Assembly (NCBI RefSeq): GCF_041435115.1 | Contig: NZ_CP108046.1 | Span: 2,418,001-2,482,000, forward strand | Length of the DNA stretch: 64,000 nt | Reading direction: 5' to 3' | DNA from: Streptomyces sp. NBC_00289 | GTDB taxonomy: Bacteria; Actinomycetota; Actinomycetes; Streptomycetales; Streptomycetaceae | Shown here: one piece after another, positions 9,868 through 17,901 of the stretch | Layout of the letters: each line of letters starts with the position of its first letter | Numbering within the stretch: the first letter of the stretch is position 1 | Program-made: the position numbers and the translations under genes | The notes under the pieces: model-generated | Database searches by the model: none | Seen by the model: the letters and a program-made list of their open reading frames with translations, nothing else | Told to the model about the DNA's origin: nothing

Positions 9868-11334
9868 ATGGAGATCAATGACCTGACGCCGGCGGAGGAG
9901 CGGGTGTGGCGGGCGTTCACCACCGGCGCCGACGTCGACTTCCGCGAGGGCACCGACGAGGACGCGGCGAACGGCGGCGGATGGGGGCCCGAACGGACGG
10001 TCCGGGCAGCCGTGTTGCGAAGTCTGCTCCTCAACGGCCCGCAGCAGGACGGCGAGATAGCCTCGCTGCGCGTGGCGGGCGCCCGTATCACCGGCATGCT
10101 CGACCTGCAGTACGCGACGATCGACCACCCCGTCCGGCTGAGGCACAGCTACTTCGACGAGATCCCCCGGTTCCACGCGGGCCGGCTGCGCGAACTCAAT
10201 CTGAGCGAGTCCGCCCTGCCCGGACTGACCGCGCAGGCCATGCGGGTGGACGGCGTCCTGCGCATGACGCGCTCCCGGTTCCGGGGGCCCGTGCGGCTCG
10301 GCGGCACCCAGATCACCGGCAGCCTGTACATGGAGAGCGCCCACGTCGACGCGCCCGAGGACGCCACGGAGCCGGTCCTCCAGCTCAACCAGGTGTCGGT
10401 CGGCGCCGACCTGTGGGCACCCGGGCTGCGGACCCGGGGGCAGATCCGGCTCAACGGCGCCACCGTCACCGGATCGGTGAACCTGAACGACGCGCGGCTC
10501 GGCAATCCCGGAGGCGCCGCCCTCGACGCGGAGACGCTCGGTGTGGAAGGCGACCTCCTGATCCGGCACGCGGAGGTGCGCGGCTGGATCGGTCTGCGGG
10601 GCGCCCGGGTCGCCGGCCGCCTCGACCTGTCGTACTCCCGGCTGTCCCACCCCGGCAGCTCGGCGCTACGGGCGAGCAGCGCCACGATCGGGGAGCTGTG
10701 GCTGCGCCGCGGCGGCCCCGTGGAGGGCGGCCTGAATCTGCGCCGCGCGCAGCTGGACGTCCTGTTCCTGGAGCCGGAGACACTGCCGGACCAGGTGCAG
10801 CTGGGCGGCCTCACCTACACCTCCCTGGCCCTGCACGAACCCGCCGACCGCCGCCTGCCGATGCTGGAACGCGACAGCGACGGCTATGTTCCGCAGGCCT
10901 ACGAACAGCTGACCGCCGCCTACCGCCGTATCGGCGACGACCGTGCCGCCCGGCTCGTGCAGCTCGCCAAGCAGCGCCGCCAGCGCACCACGCTCCCCTG
11001 GTACGGCCGCGCGTGGGGTCACCTCCAGGACGCCACCGTCGGCTACGGCTTCCGCCCGCTGCGGGCCGGTGGCTGGCTGCTGTCGCTGCTCGCGATCGGC
11101 TCGGTCGCCTACTCCCTGCACCACCCCCGGCCGCTCAAGGCGTCCGAGGCCCCGCACTTCGACCCGGTGTTCTACACGCTCGACCTGCTGCTGCCGGTGA
11201 TCTCCTTCGGCCAGGAGGGCGCCTACGCCCCGGACGGCTGGTACCAGACGCTGTCCTACGCCCTGGTCGTCGCCGGCTGGATCCTGGCCACGACCGTCTT
11301 CACCGGTGTGACCCGGACGGTCAGCCGCCAGTGA
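9868..11334 (+). CDS. beta-solenoid membrane-anchored protein of unknown function (488 aa)
   Basis: No enzyme motif is recognised; homologues are often labelled membrane-associated oxidoreductase in Streptomyces, but I see no cofactor motif supporting that. Residues about 60-320 form degenerate short repeats (for example RVAGARITGMLDLQYATI, GATVTGSVNLNDARL, GARVAGRLDLSYSRL) like a pentapeptide or right-handed beta-solenoid. The last 90 residues hold about three hydrophobic segments, including WLLSLLAIGSVAYSL and YALVVAGWILATTVFTGV. It therefore looks like a membrane-tethered solenoid. Start: ATG at 9868 (MEINDLTPAEERVW); no clear Shine-Dalgarno. The 3' end overlaps the convergent next gene by 14 bp. 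Confidence 0.6.
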   Translation: MEINDLTPAEERVWRAFTTGADVDFREGTDEDAANGGGWGPERTVRAAVLRSLLLNGPQQDGEIASLRVAGARITGMLDLQYATIDHPVRLRHSYFDEIPRFHAGRLRELNLSESALPGLTAQAMRVDGVLRMTRSRFRGPVRLGGTQITGSLYMESAHVDAPEDATEPVLQLNQVSVGADLWAPGLRTRGQIRLNGATVTGSVNLNDARLGNPGGAALDAETLGVEGDLLIRHAEVRGWIGLRGARVAGRLDLSYSRLSHPGSSALRASSATIGELWLRRGGPVEGGLNLRRAQLDVLFLEPETLPDQVQLGGLTYTSLALHEPADRRLPMLERDSDGYVPQAYEQLTAAYRRIGDDRAARLVQLAKQRRQRTTLPWYGRAWGHLQDATVGYGFRPLRAGGWLLSLLAIGSVAYSLHHPRPLKASEAPHFDPVFYTLDLLLPVISFGQEGAYAPDGWYQTLSYALVVAGWILATTVFTGVTRTVSRQ

Positions 11335-13117
11335 GTCCCCGCCCGGTGTGCTGGGCCGCCAGTCGCACCGGCGCGTTCGGGGCGCCGTAGCCGCGGTAGC
11401 CGCCGTCGCGCTGGAGGAGTTCGAAGAAGACCCGGCCGACGGTGCGGGTGTAGCAGTGCCGGAAGGCGCCGTGCGCGTCCTGGTCGTAGAGGATGCCGAG
11501 GTCGCGGTACGTCTCCAGCTCGGCGTCGGTCAGGTCATGTCGGGCGGCCAGGTCGTCGTAGTAGTTCGCGGGGATGGGCAGCAGGCTGCCGCCGGCCTCG
11601 CGGAAGCGGCGGGCCGCGGTGACCACGTCGTCGGTGGCCAGCGCGAGGTGCTGGGCGTGGACGCGGTCGTCGGTGGGTGCCGCGCCGACGGTGAGCGCGA
11701 TGCGGACGCTGCCGTCGGCGTTGGTGACGGCGCGGCTGCGCAGCAGGCCGTAGGGGTCGGCGACGTCCACGCTCTGCTGCGGACGCAGGCCGAGCACGCT
11801 GCGGTGGAAGAGGGTCGCCTCGTCGAAGTGGTGCCAGGGCTGGGTGAGGGCGAGGTGGTCGACGCGGAAACCGTCGGCGGTGTCCTGCGCGGACTCCACG
11901 GTCTCGAAGTCCGCCCGCCAGCTGGGGAGTCCGGGACGGTCCGTGGCGCAGAGGAACAGTTCCGTGCCGTCGGGCGCCGCCACGGCGTCCAGCGGGGTGT
12001 CCCCGGGGGCGCGCCGGCGGGGCAGGACGGGCGCGAGCAGGGCCTCGGCGCGGCGGGCGGCGGCGGCCGGGTCCGGTGACTCCAGGCCGATGGCGGCGAG
12101 TCGGGTGCCGTCCTTGCGTGCCGCCCCCGCGGTGTTGACCAGGACACGGGCCTCGCCCCGCTGCCACAGGTCCACCGGTTTGCCGCGGTGGCGTGCGGTG
12201 CGGGCGAAGCCGAGCGCGCCCAGGACGGCCGTGACCGGTTCGGCGTCGGGGGTGACCAGTTCGGCGAAGGCGACGCCGGTGGGGACGACGGGGGCGGGCA
12301 GCGCGGCCAGGCCCACCGTCTCCTGGAGGAGCAGGAGGGAGCGGCGGGCGTCCACGGCCGTCGGCCCGGCCTCGGCCTGGCGGAAGACGTCGTTGAAGAC
12401 CTCCAGGGAGAGCGGGCCGTCGTATCCGGTGCGCAACACGTGCCGGACGAGCCCGGCGACGTCGAATCCGCCCTGGCCGGGGAAGCAGCGGTAGTGGCGG
12501 CTCCACTGCAGGACGTCCATCGCGAGCAGCGGGGCGTCGGCGAGCTGGAGGAAGAAGATCTTCTCGCCCGGGATGTCCTCGATGCCCTTGGGGTCACCGC
12601 CGCGGGAGAGGATGTGGAAGCTGTCCAGGCAGGTGCCGAGCGCCGGGTGGTCCGCCGTCTCGACGATGTGCCAGGCGTGCTCGTACGTGCTGACGTGCCT
12701 GCCCCAGGCGAGCGCCTCGTAGGCGACACGGATGCCGTGGTCCTGGGCCAGGTCGGCCAGCCGGCTCAACTGCTCGGCCGCGAGGGCGTCGTCGTCCTCG
12801 GCGAGCGGGGAGACGCTGGAGCAGACGAGCACGGTGTCGGCGCCGAGCCTGCGCATCAGCTCGAACTTGTGGCGGGCCCGGCGCAGGTTGCGGGCGAACT
12901 CGGGCGCGGGCACGGCCTCGATGTCGCGCATCGGCTGGTAGAGGTCGACGCGCAGGCCGAGGTCGGCGCAGCGGGCACGGATCTCCTCGGGGCCCAGGGG
13001 GCTGGCGAGCAGGTCGTTCTCGAAGATCTCGACACCGTCGAAGCCGGCCCGGGAGGCGGCCGTGAGCTTCTCGGTGAGGGATCCGCTGAGGGAGACGGTG
13101 GCGATGGACGTACGCAC
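11321..13117 (-). CDS. 3-dehydroshikimate dehydratase / HPPD-like fusion, QuiC1 type (598 aa)
   Basis: Residues about 1-270 are a sugar-phosphate-isomerase-like TIM barrel (SLTEKLTAASRAGFDGVEIFE, CLDSFHIL, SLEVFNDVFRQ) of the dehydroshikimate dehydratase type, which makes protocatechuate. Residues about 285-598 are two VOC modules like 4-hydroxyphenylpyruvate dioxygenase. A candidate iron triad is visible: His in VDHLALTQ, His in AQHLALATDD and Glu in RVFFELLQRDGGYRGYG. Bacterial QuiC1 proteins are known to have this architecture, with the dehydratase the established activity. GTG start at 13117 after GGAAGG. It lies downstream of a shikimate dehydrogenase on the same strand, supporting quinate/shikimate catabolism. 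Confidence 0.85.
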   Translation of the reverse strand: MRTSIATVSLSGSLTEKLTAASRAGFDGVEIFENDLLASPLGPEEIRARCADLGLRVDLYQPMRDIEAVPAPEFARNLRRARHKFELMRRLGADTVLVCSSVSPLAEDDDALAAEQLSRLADLAQDHGIRVAYEALAWGRHVSTYEHAWHIVETADHPALGTCLDSFHILSRGGDPKGIEDIPGEKIFFLQLADAPLLAMDVLQWSRHYRCFPGQGGFDVAGLVRHVLRTGYDGPLSLEVFNDVFRQAEAGPTAVDARRSLLLLQETVGLAALPAPVVPTGVAFAELVTPDAEPVTAVLGALGFARTARHRGKPVDLWQRGEARVLVNTAGAARKDGTRLAAIGLESPDPAAAARRAEALLAPVLPRRRAPGDTPLDAVAAPDGTELFLCATDRPGLPSWRADFETVESAQDTADGFRVDHLALTQPWHHFDEATLFHRSVLGLRPQQSVDVADPYGLLRSRAVTNADGSVRIALTVGAAPTDDRVHAQHLALATDDVVTAARRFREAGGSLLPIPANYYDDLAARHDLTDAELETYRDLGILYDQDAHGAFRHCYTRTVGRVFFELLQRDGGYRGYGAPNAPVRLAAQHTGRGLTGG

Positions 13118-13217
13118 GGCGGTGCCTTCCTGCCTCGGGTCTGCTGCGGTCTGTTTCGATTTGCTGCGGGTCTGCTGGGGGTTCGTTTCGGTCCGCCGCG
13201 GGTCTGTACCGCGTCGC

Positions 13218-14102
13218 CTACTTCGGTGCCCCCACGGCGCCCGCGAGTTCCGCGATGTCCGTGAGCATGCGGGCGCTGTCGGGTTCCCGGCCGGTGAACA
13301 GGCGGAACGCGTCGACGGCCTGGAAGACGGCCATGCCGGCGCCGTCGAGCGTGGCGCAGCCGAGGGCGCGGGCGGTGCGCAACAGTTCGGTCTCCAGCGG
13401 GCGGTAGACCACCTCGGCGACCCACAGCCCGGGGTGCAGCAGTCCGGGGGACAGGGGCAGGCCGGGGTGGGCGGCCATGCCGGTGGGGGTCGCGTGGACG
13501 AGGCCGCCGATCCCGTCGGCCCGCGCGAGCAGGTCCGCCAGGCTGGCCGGGCCGGCGGCGGCCGCCCGGCCCGGACCGAAGTGCCGGTTCAGCGAGGCGG
13601 CGAGGTCCGCGGCCCGCTCGGGCAGCGCGTCGACGACGGTGACGCGCTCGGCGCCGAGGGTGAGCGTGGCGTGCGCGACGGCGGCTCCCGCACCGCCCGC
13701 GCCGAGCTGCACGACCCGCTCCAGCGGTACGTCGGGCAGCCCGCGCGCGAAAGAGGCGGCGAATCCGGTGACGTCGGTGTTGTGGCCGACGGCGCGGCCG
13801 CCCTCGAAGACGACGGTGTTGACCGCGCCCAGGGCCTCGGCCTGCGGGGCGAGCGCGTCCAGGTGCCCGAGGACGTGCTGCTTGCAGGGGTGGGTGATGT
13901 TGAGCCCGTCGAAGCCGAGGTCACGGGCGGCGCGCACGAGGTCGCCCACCGCCTCGGGCGGGACACCGAGGGCGTCGATGTCGATGAGCCGGTACAGATA
14001 GCGCAGGCCCTGCCGGTCGGCCTCCCGCTCGTGCAGCGCCGGGCTGAGCGAGGGACCGATGCCGGAACCGATCAGTCCGACGAGATACGAGTCCTTGGCC
14101 AC
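13218..14102 (-). CDS. shikimate/quinate dehydrogenase (294 aa)
   Basis: This is an AroE-family enzyme. GPSLSPALHE near 16-25 is the shikimate-binding loop, NITHPCKQ near 68-75 carries the catalytic lysine (K74), NTDVTGF near 108-114 has the catalytic aspartate (D110), and GAGGAGAAV near 134-142 binds the dinucleotide. GTG start at 14102, preceded by AGGAGG at good spacing. It lies upstream of the dehydroshikimate dehydratase, 100 bp apart, and diverges from a TetR gene with a palindromic site between them. The context argues for a catabolic quinate/shikimate dehydrogenase rather than the biosynthetic AroE. Confidence 0.88.
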   Translation of the reverse strand: MAKDSYLVGLIGSGIGPSLSPALHEREADRQGLRYLYRLIDIDALGVPPEAVGDLVRAARDLGFDGLNITHPCKQHVLGHLDALAPQAEALGAVNTVVFEGGRAVGHNTDVTGFAASFARGLPDVPLERVVQLGAGGAGAAVAHATLTLGAERVTVVDALPERAADLAASLNRHFGPGRAAAAGPASLADLLARADGIGGLVHATPTGMAAHPGLPLSPGLLHPGLWVAEVVYRPLETELLRTARALGCATLDGAGMAVFQAVDAFRLFTGREPDSARMLTDIAELAGAVGAPK

Positions 14103-14121
14103 GGCGGACCTCCTGAGCGGT

Positions 14122-14148
14122 GGCTAATGTACGAACTGGTGAGTTAGT
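14122..14148. promoter_or_regulatory. candidate TetR operator, copy 1 (aroE-like/tetR intergenic)
   Basis: Read on the minus strand this 27-bp element matches the element at 15020-15046 at 21 of 27 positions, with shared blocks ACTAACT, CCAGT and ATTAGCC. The CTAA...TTAG ends are palindromic. It begins 20 bp upstream of the shikimate dehydrogenase start, where a repressor would block that promoter. Confidence 0.6.
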
Positions 14149-14269
14149 CATAGCAGCCGGATCGTGCGCTTGGGAAGCCCTCGCCCGGTACGGGACGCGG
14201 GGAGCCTTCTAGAATCACCGGCACGCGAACGAACCACCCGTTCCGCCGCCCCTCGCCCGAAGGAACCCG

Positions 14270-14935
14270 ATGACCAGCGTCGAAGAGCCGGCACGACCGA
14301 ACGGGCGCATCCGTGACGCCGCCCGCACCCAGGCCGAGATCCTCGACGTGGCGACGCAGGAGTTCGCGCGGGCCGGCTACGACGGCGCCCGGGTCGACGA
14401 GATCGCCGCCCGCACCCGCACCACGAAGCGGATGATCTACTACTACTTCGGCGGCAAGGAGCAGCTGTTCACGGCCGTCCTGGAACGGGCGTACGGCGTC
14501 ATCCGGGAGGCCGAACAGGGACTGGACGTCGAGCACCTGGATCCGGTCGCGGCGATCCGGCGACTGGCGGAGCTGACCTTCGACCACCACGAGCGGCACC
14601 CGGACTTCATCCGCCTGGTGAGCATCGAGAACATCCACGGGGCCGAGCACATCGCGGCCTCCGAGAAGCTCGGCAGGATCGGCTCGCCGGCCCTCGACGT
14701 GATCGGCCGCATCCTGGACTCGGGACGGGCGTCGGGCCTGTTCACGGCCGACGTGGACGCCGTGGACCTGCACGCGATGATCAGCTCCTTCTGCTTCTTC
14801 CGGGTCGCCAACCGGCACACCTTCGGCGCCCTGTTCGGCCGCGACCTGGTCGCCCCGGCCCAGCGGGAGCACTACCGCACGATGCTCGGCGACATGGTCA
14901 TCGCCTATCTGACGGCGGACCGTTCGGCGGACTGA
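14270..14935 (+). CDS. TetR-family regulator, probable quinate/shikimate repressor (221 aa)
   Basis: The N-terminal helix-turn-helix is typical of TetR proteins: AEILDVATQEFARAGYDGAR, then VDEIAARTRTTKRMIYYYFG near residues 44-63. The C-terminal half is a helical ligand-binding domain (PDFIRLVSIENIHGAEHIA, AMISSFCFFRVANRHTFG). ATG at 14270 with AAGGA at good spacing. It is flanked by the divergent shikimate dehydrogenase unit and the downstream MHS transporter, both of which carry a copy of the same 27-bp palindromic element. I infer that it represses both units and responds to shikimate, dehydroshikimate or a related acid. Confidence 0.83.
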   Translation: MTSVEEPARPNGRIRDAARTQAEILDVATQEFARAGYDGARVDEIAARTRTTKRMIYYYFGGKEQLFTAVLERAYGVIREAEQGLDVEHLDPVAAIRRLAELTFDHHERHPDFIRLVSIENIHGAEHIAASEKLGRIGSPALDVIGRILDSGRASGLFTADVDAVDLHAMISSFCFFRVANRHTFGALFGRDLVAPAQREHYRTMLGDMVIAYLTADRSAD

Positions 14936-14975
14936 GGGCGTACACCGGCGCCGGGAGATCCTTCGGCGTGACCCC

Positions 14976-15004
14976 TTGACACCCGGGAAACCTGAGCGCA
15001 ACAT
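14976..15004 (+). promoter_or_regulatory. candidate sigma-70-type promoter of the shikimate transporter
   Basis: TTGACA (14976-14981) followed after 17 bp by CAACAT (14999-15004). The -35 box is perfect and the -10 box weak. The palindromic operator copy 2 begins 16 bp further down, a good place for repression by road-block. Confidence 0.4.
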
Positions 15005-15019
15005 CCGTAGCCAACCGCT

Positions 15020-15046
15020 ACTAACTACCCAGTGGGTTAATTAGCC
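15020..15046. promoter_or_regulatory. candidate TetR operator, copy 2 (upstream of MHS transporter)
   Basis: A 27-bp element sharing 21 of 27 positions with the reverse complement of 14122-14148. It contains ACCCA-G-TGGGT at its centre and CTAA/TTAG flanks, and is markedly more AT-rich than its surroundings. The remaining intergenic sequence (14936-15169) shows only the promoter and ribosome-binding site. Confidence 0.6.
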
Positions 15047-15169
15047 GAAGGGCGCGGACGGACCGACAAGGGCCGCGCACCCGGCAGGGCCGGCCCGTCA
15101 CCCCAGGGCCCCGGCACCACTCCCCCGCCGCTCACTCCCTCCGCTGGAGTCCCCCCGAAGGAGCACGCC

Positions 15170-16510
15170 GTGTCCGTCCCCGACGCACCTCCCGGCCAGC
15201 CGGCCAAAGCGGCCACGGCCGCCTGGATCGGCAGCGCGCTGGAGTACTACGACTTCTTCATCTACGGCAGCGCGGCCGCGCTGATCTTCCCGAAGGTCTT
15301 CTTCGACGAGTCCGACCCGGCCACCGCGACCCTGCTGTCGCTGGCCACGTTCGGTGTCGCCTACGCCGCCCGGCCGGTCGGCGCGCTCTTCCTCGGCCAC
15401 TTCGGCGACCGGGCCGGCCGCAAGAACGTCATGGTCTTCACGCTGATCCTGATGGGTGTGTCGACGTTCCTGATCGGCTGCCTGCCCACCCGCGCCCAGG
15501 TCGGCGGCCTCGCCCCCGTCCTGCTCGTCCTGTGCCGGGTCCTCCAGGGCATCTCGGCGGCGGGTGAGCAGGCCAGCGCCAACTCCATGACGCTGGAACA
15601 CGCCCCGCCGCACCGGCGCGGCTTCTTCACCAGCTTCACGTTGAGCGGCACCCAGGGCGGCCAGCTCCTCGCCACCCTGGTGTTCATCCCCGTCGCCGCG
15701 CTCCCCGAGGACCAGTTGCTGTCCTGGGGCTGGCGGCTGCCGTTCTGGCTGAGCGTCGCGGTCGCCGTGGTCGGCTACGTCATCCGCCGCAAGCTGGAGG
15801 AGACGCCGGCCTTTGCCCGGCAGGCGGCCTCGGAAGGGGTGGTGAAACTGCCGCTGGTGGTGCTGATGCGGGAGCACTGGGCGGACGTGCTGCGGGTGGT
15901 CGCGGGCGCGCTGATCGCCTCGGTGAGCACCATCTTCACGGTGTGGGCACTGGCGTACGCGACGAGCGACTCCGTCGGGATGAGCCGCTCCTCCATGTTG
16001 TGGGTGAGCGCGCTCGCCAACCTGGTCGCGCTGGCCGCCATCCCCCTGTGGGCCACCCTGTCGGACCGCATCGGCCGGCGTCCGGTGTACCTGGCCGGCG
16101 CCGCCGGCAGCGCGGTGACCATGTTCCTCTACCTGTGGGCGATCTCCACGGGCTCCTACCCGCTCATCATGGTGCTGGGCATCGTCACCTTCGGCGTGGT
16201 CTACAGCGCGGCGAACGGCGTCTGGCCCTCCTTCTACGGCGAGATGTTCTCCACCCGTGTCCGGCTGTCCGGTATGGCGATCGGCACCCAGATCGGCTTC
16301 GCCGTGGCCGGTTTCGCGGTCACCTTCGCCGCGCAGATCGCCGGCCCCGACGGTGACGACTGGTCCTCGGTCGCCCTGTTCACCGCGGCCCTGTGCGTCC
16401 CGCCGGTCATCGCCGTCCTGTCAGCCCGCGAGACCCACGGCGTCCCGACCGAGCGACTCGGCGAACCCTCCCGCCCGGAGGCGTCCCAGCCCGAGACCGT
16501 GACGGCCTGA
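15170..16510 (+). CDS. MFS metabolite:H+ symporter, probable shikimate/quinate importer (446 aa)
   Basis: The protein has the MHS-family hallmarks: AWIGSALEYYDFFIYG at the first membrane segment, and RPVGALFLGHFGDRAGRKNVMVFTL, which holds the cytoplasmic loop motif. ISAAGEQASANSMTLEHAPPHRRGFFTS follows near the central helices. Twelve hydrophobic segments are apparent. GTG start at 15170 after GAAGGAG. Known MHS members include ShiA (shikimate) and PcaK-like aromatic-acid carriers; the adjacent dehydroshikimate genes point to shikimate, quinate or a related acid. Transcription is probably controlled through the palindrome 124 bp before the start. Confidence 0.85.
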   Translation: MSVPDAPPGQPAKAATAAWIGSALEYYDFFIYGSAAALIFPKVFFDESDPATATLLSLATFGVAYAARPVGALFLGHFGDRAGRKNVMVFTLILMGVSTFLIGCLPTRAQVGGLAPVLLVLCRVLQGISAAGEQASANSMTLEHAPPHRRGFFTSFTLSGTQGGQLLATLVFIPVAALPEDQLLSWGWRLPFWLSVAVAVVGYVIRRKLEETPAFARQAASEGVVKLPLVVLMREHWADVLRVVAGALIASVSTIFTVWALAYATSDSVGMSRSSMLWVSALANLVALAAIPLWATLSDRIGRRPVYLAGAAGSAVTMFLYLWAISTGSYPLIMVLGIVTFGVVYSAANGVWPSFYGEMFSTRVRLSGMAIGTQIGFAVAGFAVTFAAQIAGPDGDDWSSVALFTAALCVPPVIAVLSARETHGVPTERLGEPSRPEASQPETVTA

Positions 16511-16523
16511 ACGTCCCCGCACG

Positions 16524-16569
16524 CCCCGTCCCCGGTTTCCGGACGCCGTGACGGCTCCGGGGACCGGGG
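16524..16569. terminator. hairpin between convergent transporter and VOC genes
   Basis: CCCCGTCCCCGG (16524-16535) pairs with CCGGGGACCGGGG (16557-16569) with one bulge. The position between convergent genes suggests a shared terminator. Confidence 0.55.
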
Positions 16570-16610
16570 CGCCGTCGTCATGTCCGCGGTGGGCCGGGGC
16601 CGGGCACCGC

Positions 16611-17021
16611 TCAGGCGTTGGACCAGCCCCGCTCGCACAGCACCAGCCGGTAGCCGTCCGGGTCCTCGACGGTGACGCCCCACTCGTTCCAGTACGGGTT
16701 GGGCGACGGCACCCGCTTTCCGCCGTGCTCCTCGAGGCGGGCGAGCAGGTCTTCCGGCACCGGGCCGTCGACGTAGACCACCAGGAGGTCCTCGTCGGTG
16801 GGCCGGGGTTCGACGGGGTGCGCGGGTGCCCGGACGAGTTCCAGGTGCCAGTCGGCGTCCGGCCATCCCAGCATCAGCAGGTCGTGTTCCCCGTGCCCGG
16901 CACCACCCTCGGCCCGCCACAGCACGCCGAGCCCCAGACCCCCGGCCCAGAACCGCTCGGCGGCCGCCAGGTCCCGGGACGGACGGGCGACACGGATGTG
17001 ACAACGGCCGTTGACGGGCAT
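16611..17021 (-). CDS. VOC (glyoxalase/bleomycin-resistance) family protein (136 aa)
   Basis: A small vicinal-oxygen-chelate protein. HIRVARPSRDLAAAERFWAGGLGLGVLWR at the N-terminus is the first beta-alpha-beta module, and WGVTVEDPDGYRLVLCERGW near the C-terminus closes the second. Putative metal ligands are the His near residue 8, the His in WHLELV and the Glu in LCERG. ATG at 17021 with GAGGAGAGG upstream. Members range from antibiotic-binding proteins to lyases and isomerases; no neighbour fixes the substrate. Confidence 0.8.
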   Translation of the reverse strand: MPVNGRCHIRVARPSRDLAAAERFWAGGLGLGVLWRAEGGAGHGEHDLLMLGWPDADWHLELVRAPAHPVEPRPTDEDLLVVYVDGPVPEDLLARLEEHGGKRVPSPNPYWNEWGVTVEDPDGYRLVLCERGWSNA

Positions 17022-17256
17022 GGAGACCTCTCCTCGTGGCGTGCGCGGTGCGGTGCGGTCGACCTGCCGGGAAGCCTAGGTATCCGGTGGTGCGGCGGCC
17101 ATCGGTCGTCGGGCCTGCGCCCCATGGCCTAGGACGTCCGCGCACCCACGTGGCCTGCCCGGCGTGAGGCACCGTTGACAGATGACGGGCCACGCAAGAA
17201 CATCGGCCGAAACAAGCGGAAAAGCACAACCCTGCGGACGGCCGCGCCTGCCGATC

Positions 17257-17300
17257 TCCGCGCGCTCCGGCCGGTTTCAGGGGCGGCCGGAGCGCGCGGA
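17257..17300 (-). terminator. strong hairpin terminator after the PPOX gene
   Basis: A perfect 17-bp inverted repeat (17257-17273 and 17284-17300, core GCGCGCTCCGGCCG) with a 10-nt loop, 55 bp past the PPOX stop on the minus strand. The 333-bp gap between the VOC and PPOX genes (17022-17354) otherwise holds only the VOC leader; I see no gene in it. Confidence 0.75.
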
Positions 17301-17354
17301 CCGTTTTCCGCGTGCGCCCGCCGGTGCGCCGTCCGCCCCTCCGCGCATCCCGCC

Positions 17355-17804
17355 TCAGCCTCGGTCGGCGGCCCGGGGAATGCCGTACGCCCGCTCCACC
17401 CGCAGCCGCAGCACCAGGCGGCGGTCGCGGACCATCGCGGCGCGGAAGTCGTCCCAGTCGGGGTGGTCACCCACGGCGTCGCGGTAGAGACGGACGAGCT
17501 CCCCGACCGTCTCGTCGTGCGGGTCCTCCGCGACGGGCGAGAGGTCGGCCGTGCCCTCCGCGACCGTCCAGGCCCACCGGTCGGAGCTGGTCACGTGGTA
17601 CGACGCGCGGGGGTCCCGGCGCAGGTTGCGGGTCTTGGCGCGGTCGTCCGTGATCGAGACCCGGACGATCCGTTCGTCCGGGTAGTAGTGGTGACTGACG
17701 TTCGACAACTGGGGCCGGCCGTCGCGCTTGAGGATGACCAGCACCCCGCCGCCGGTGTCGGAGAGCAGCTCGAGCAGTGCGTCCTGCGTCGCGTCCTGAG
17801 TCAT
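17355..17804 (-). CDS. PPOX-class (F420/FMN) split-barrel oxidoreductase (149 aa)
   Basis: A pyridoxamine-5'-phosphate-oxidase-like split barrel: GVLVILKRDGRPQLSNVSHHY near 20-40, IVRVSITDDRAKTRNLRRDPRASYHV near 46-71, and WAWTVAEGTADLS after that. This layout, with KTRNLRRDPR, matches the F420-dependent subgroup common in actinobacteria, which reduce or bind small molecules. ATG at 17804. It diverges from the TetR/efflux pair; the first palindrome of that regulator's operator lies 60 bp upstream of this start, so shared control is possible. Confidence 0.82.
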   Translation of the reverse strand: MTQDATQDALLELLSDTGGGVLVILKRDGRPQLSNVSHHYYPDERIVRVSITDDRAKTRNLRRDPRASYHVTSSDRWAWTVAEGTADLSPVAEDPHDETVGELVRLYRDAVGDHPDWDDFRAAMVRDRRLVLRLRVERAYGIPRAADRG

Positions 17805-17864
17805 ACCCCGTCAACCCGACCGGCCTGGCCGGGCATTCCCGGACCGCCACCGCCCGAACACGGG

Positions 17865-17901
17865 TAGACACTGTCTACCCCTCCCTGGTAGACAGTGTCT
17901 A
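17865..17901. promoter_or_regulatory. double palindromic TetR operator and likely leaderless promoter
   Basis: Two 13-bp palindromes, TAGACACTGTCTA (17865-17877) and TAGACAGTGTCTA (17889-17901), lie 24 bp apart centre to centre. The second ends on the A of the tetR ATG. The two TAGACA hexamers are 18 bp apart and could serve as -35 and -10 boxes, which would put the transcript start near the ATG. No ribosome-binding site is visible, consistent with a leaderless mRNA. The boxes themselves are certain; the promoter reading is inference. Confidence 0.75.

Noticed and set aside
9868..11334. Membrane-associated oxidoreductase
   Set aside because: No nucleotide- or cofactor-binding motif is visible; solenoid-type repeats and C-terminal helices are all that the sequence supports.
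13118..13217. Degenerate GTCTGCTGCGG/GGTCTGCTGGGG repeats between the fusion gene and shikimate dehydrogenase
   Set aside because: Short, imperfect and without symmetry; probably simple-sequence drift in a leader.
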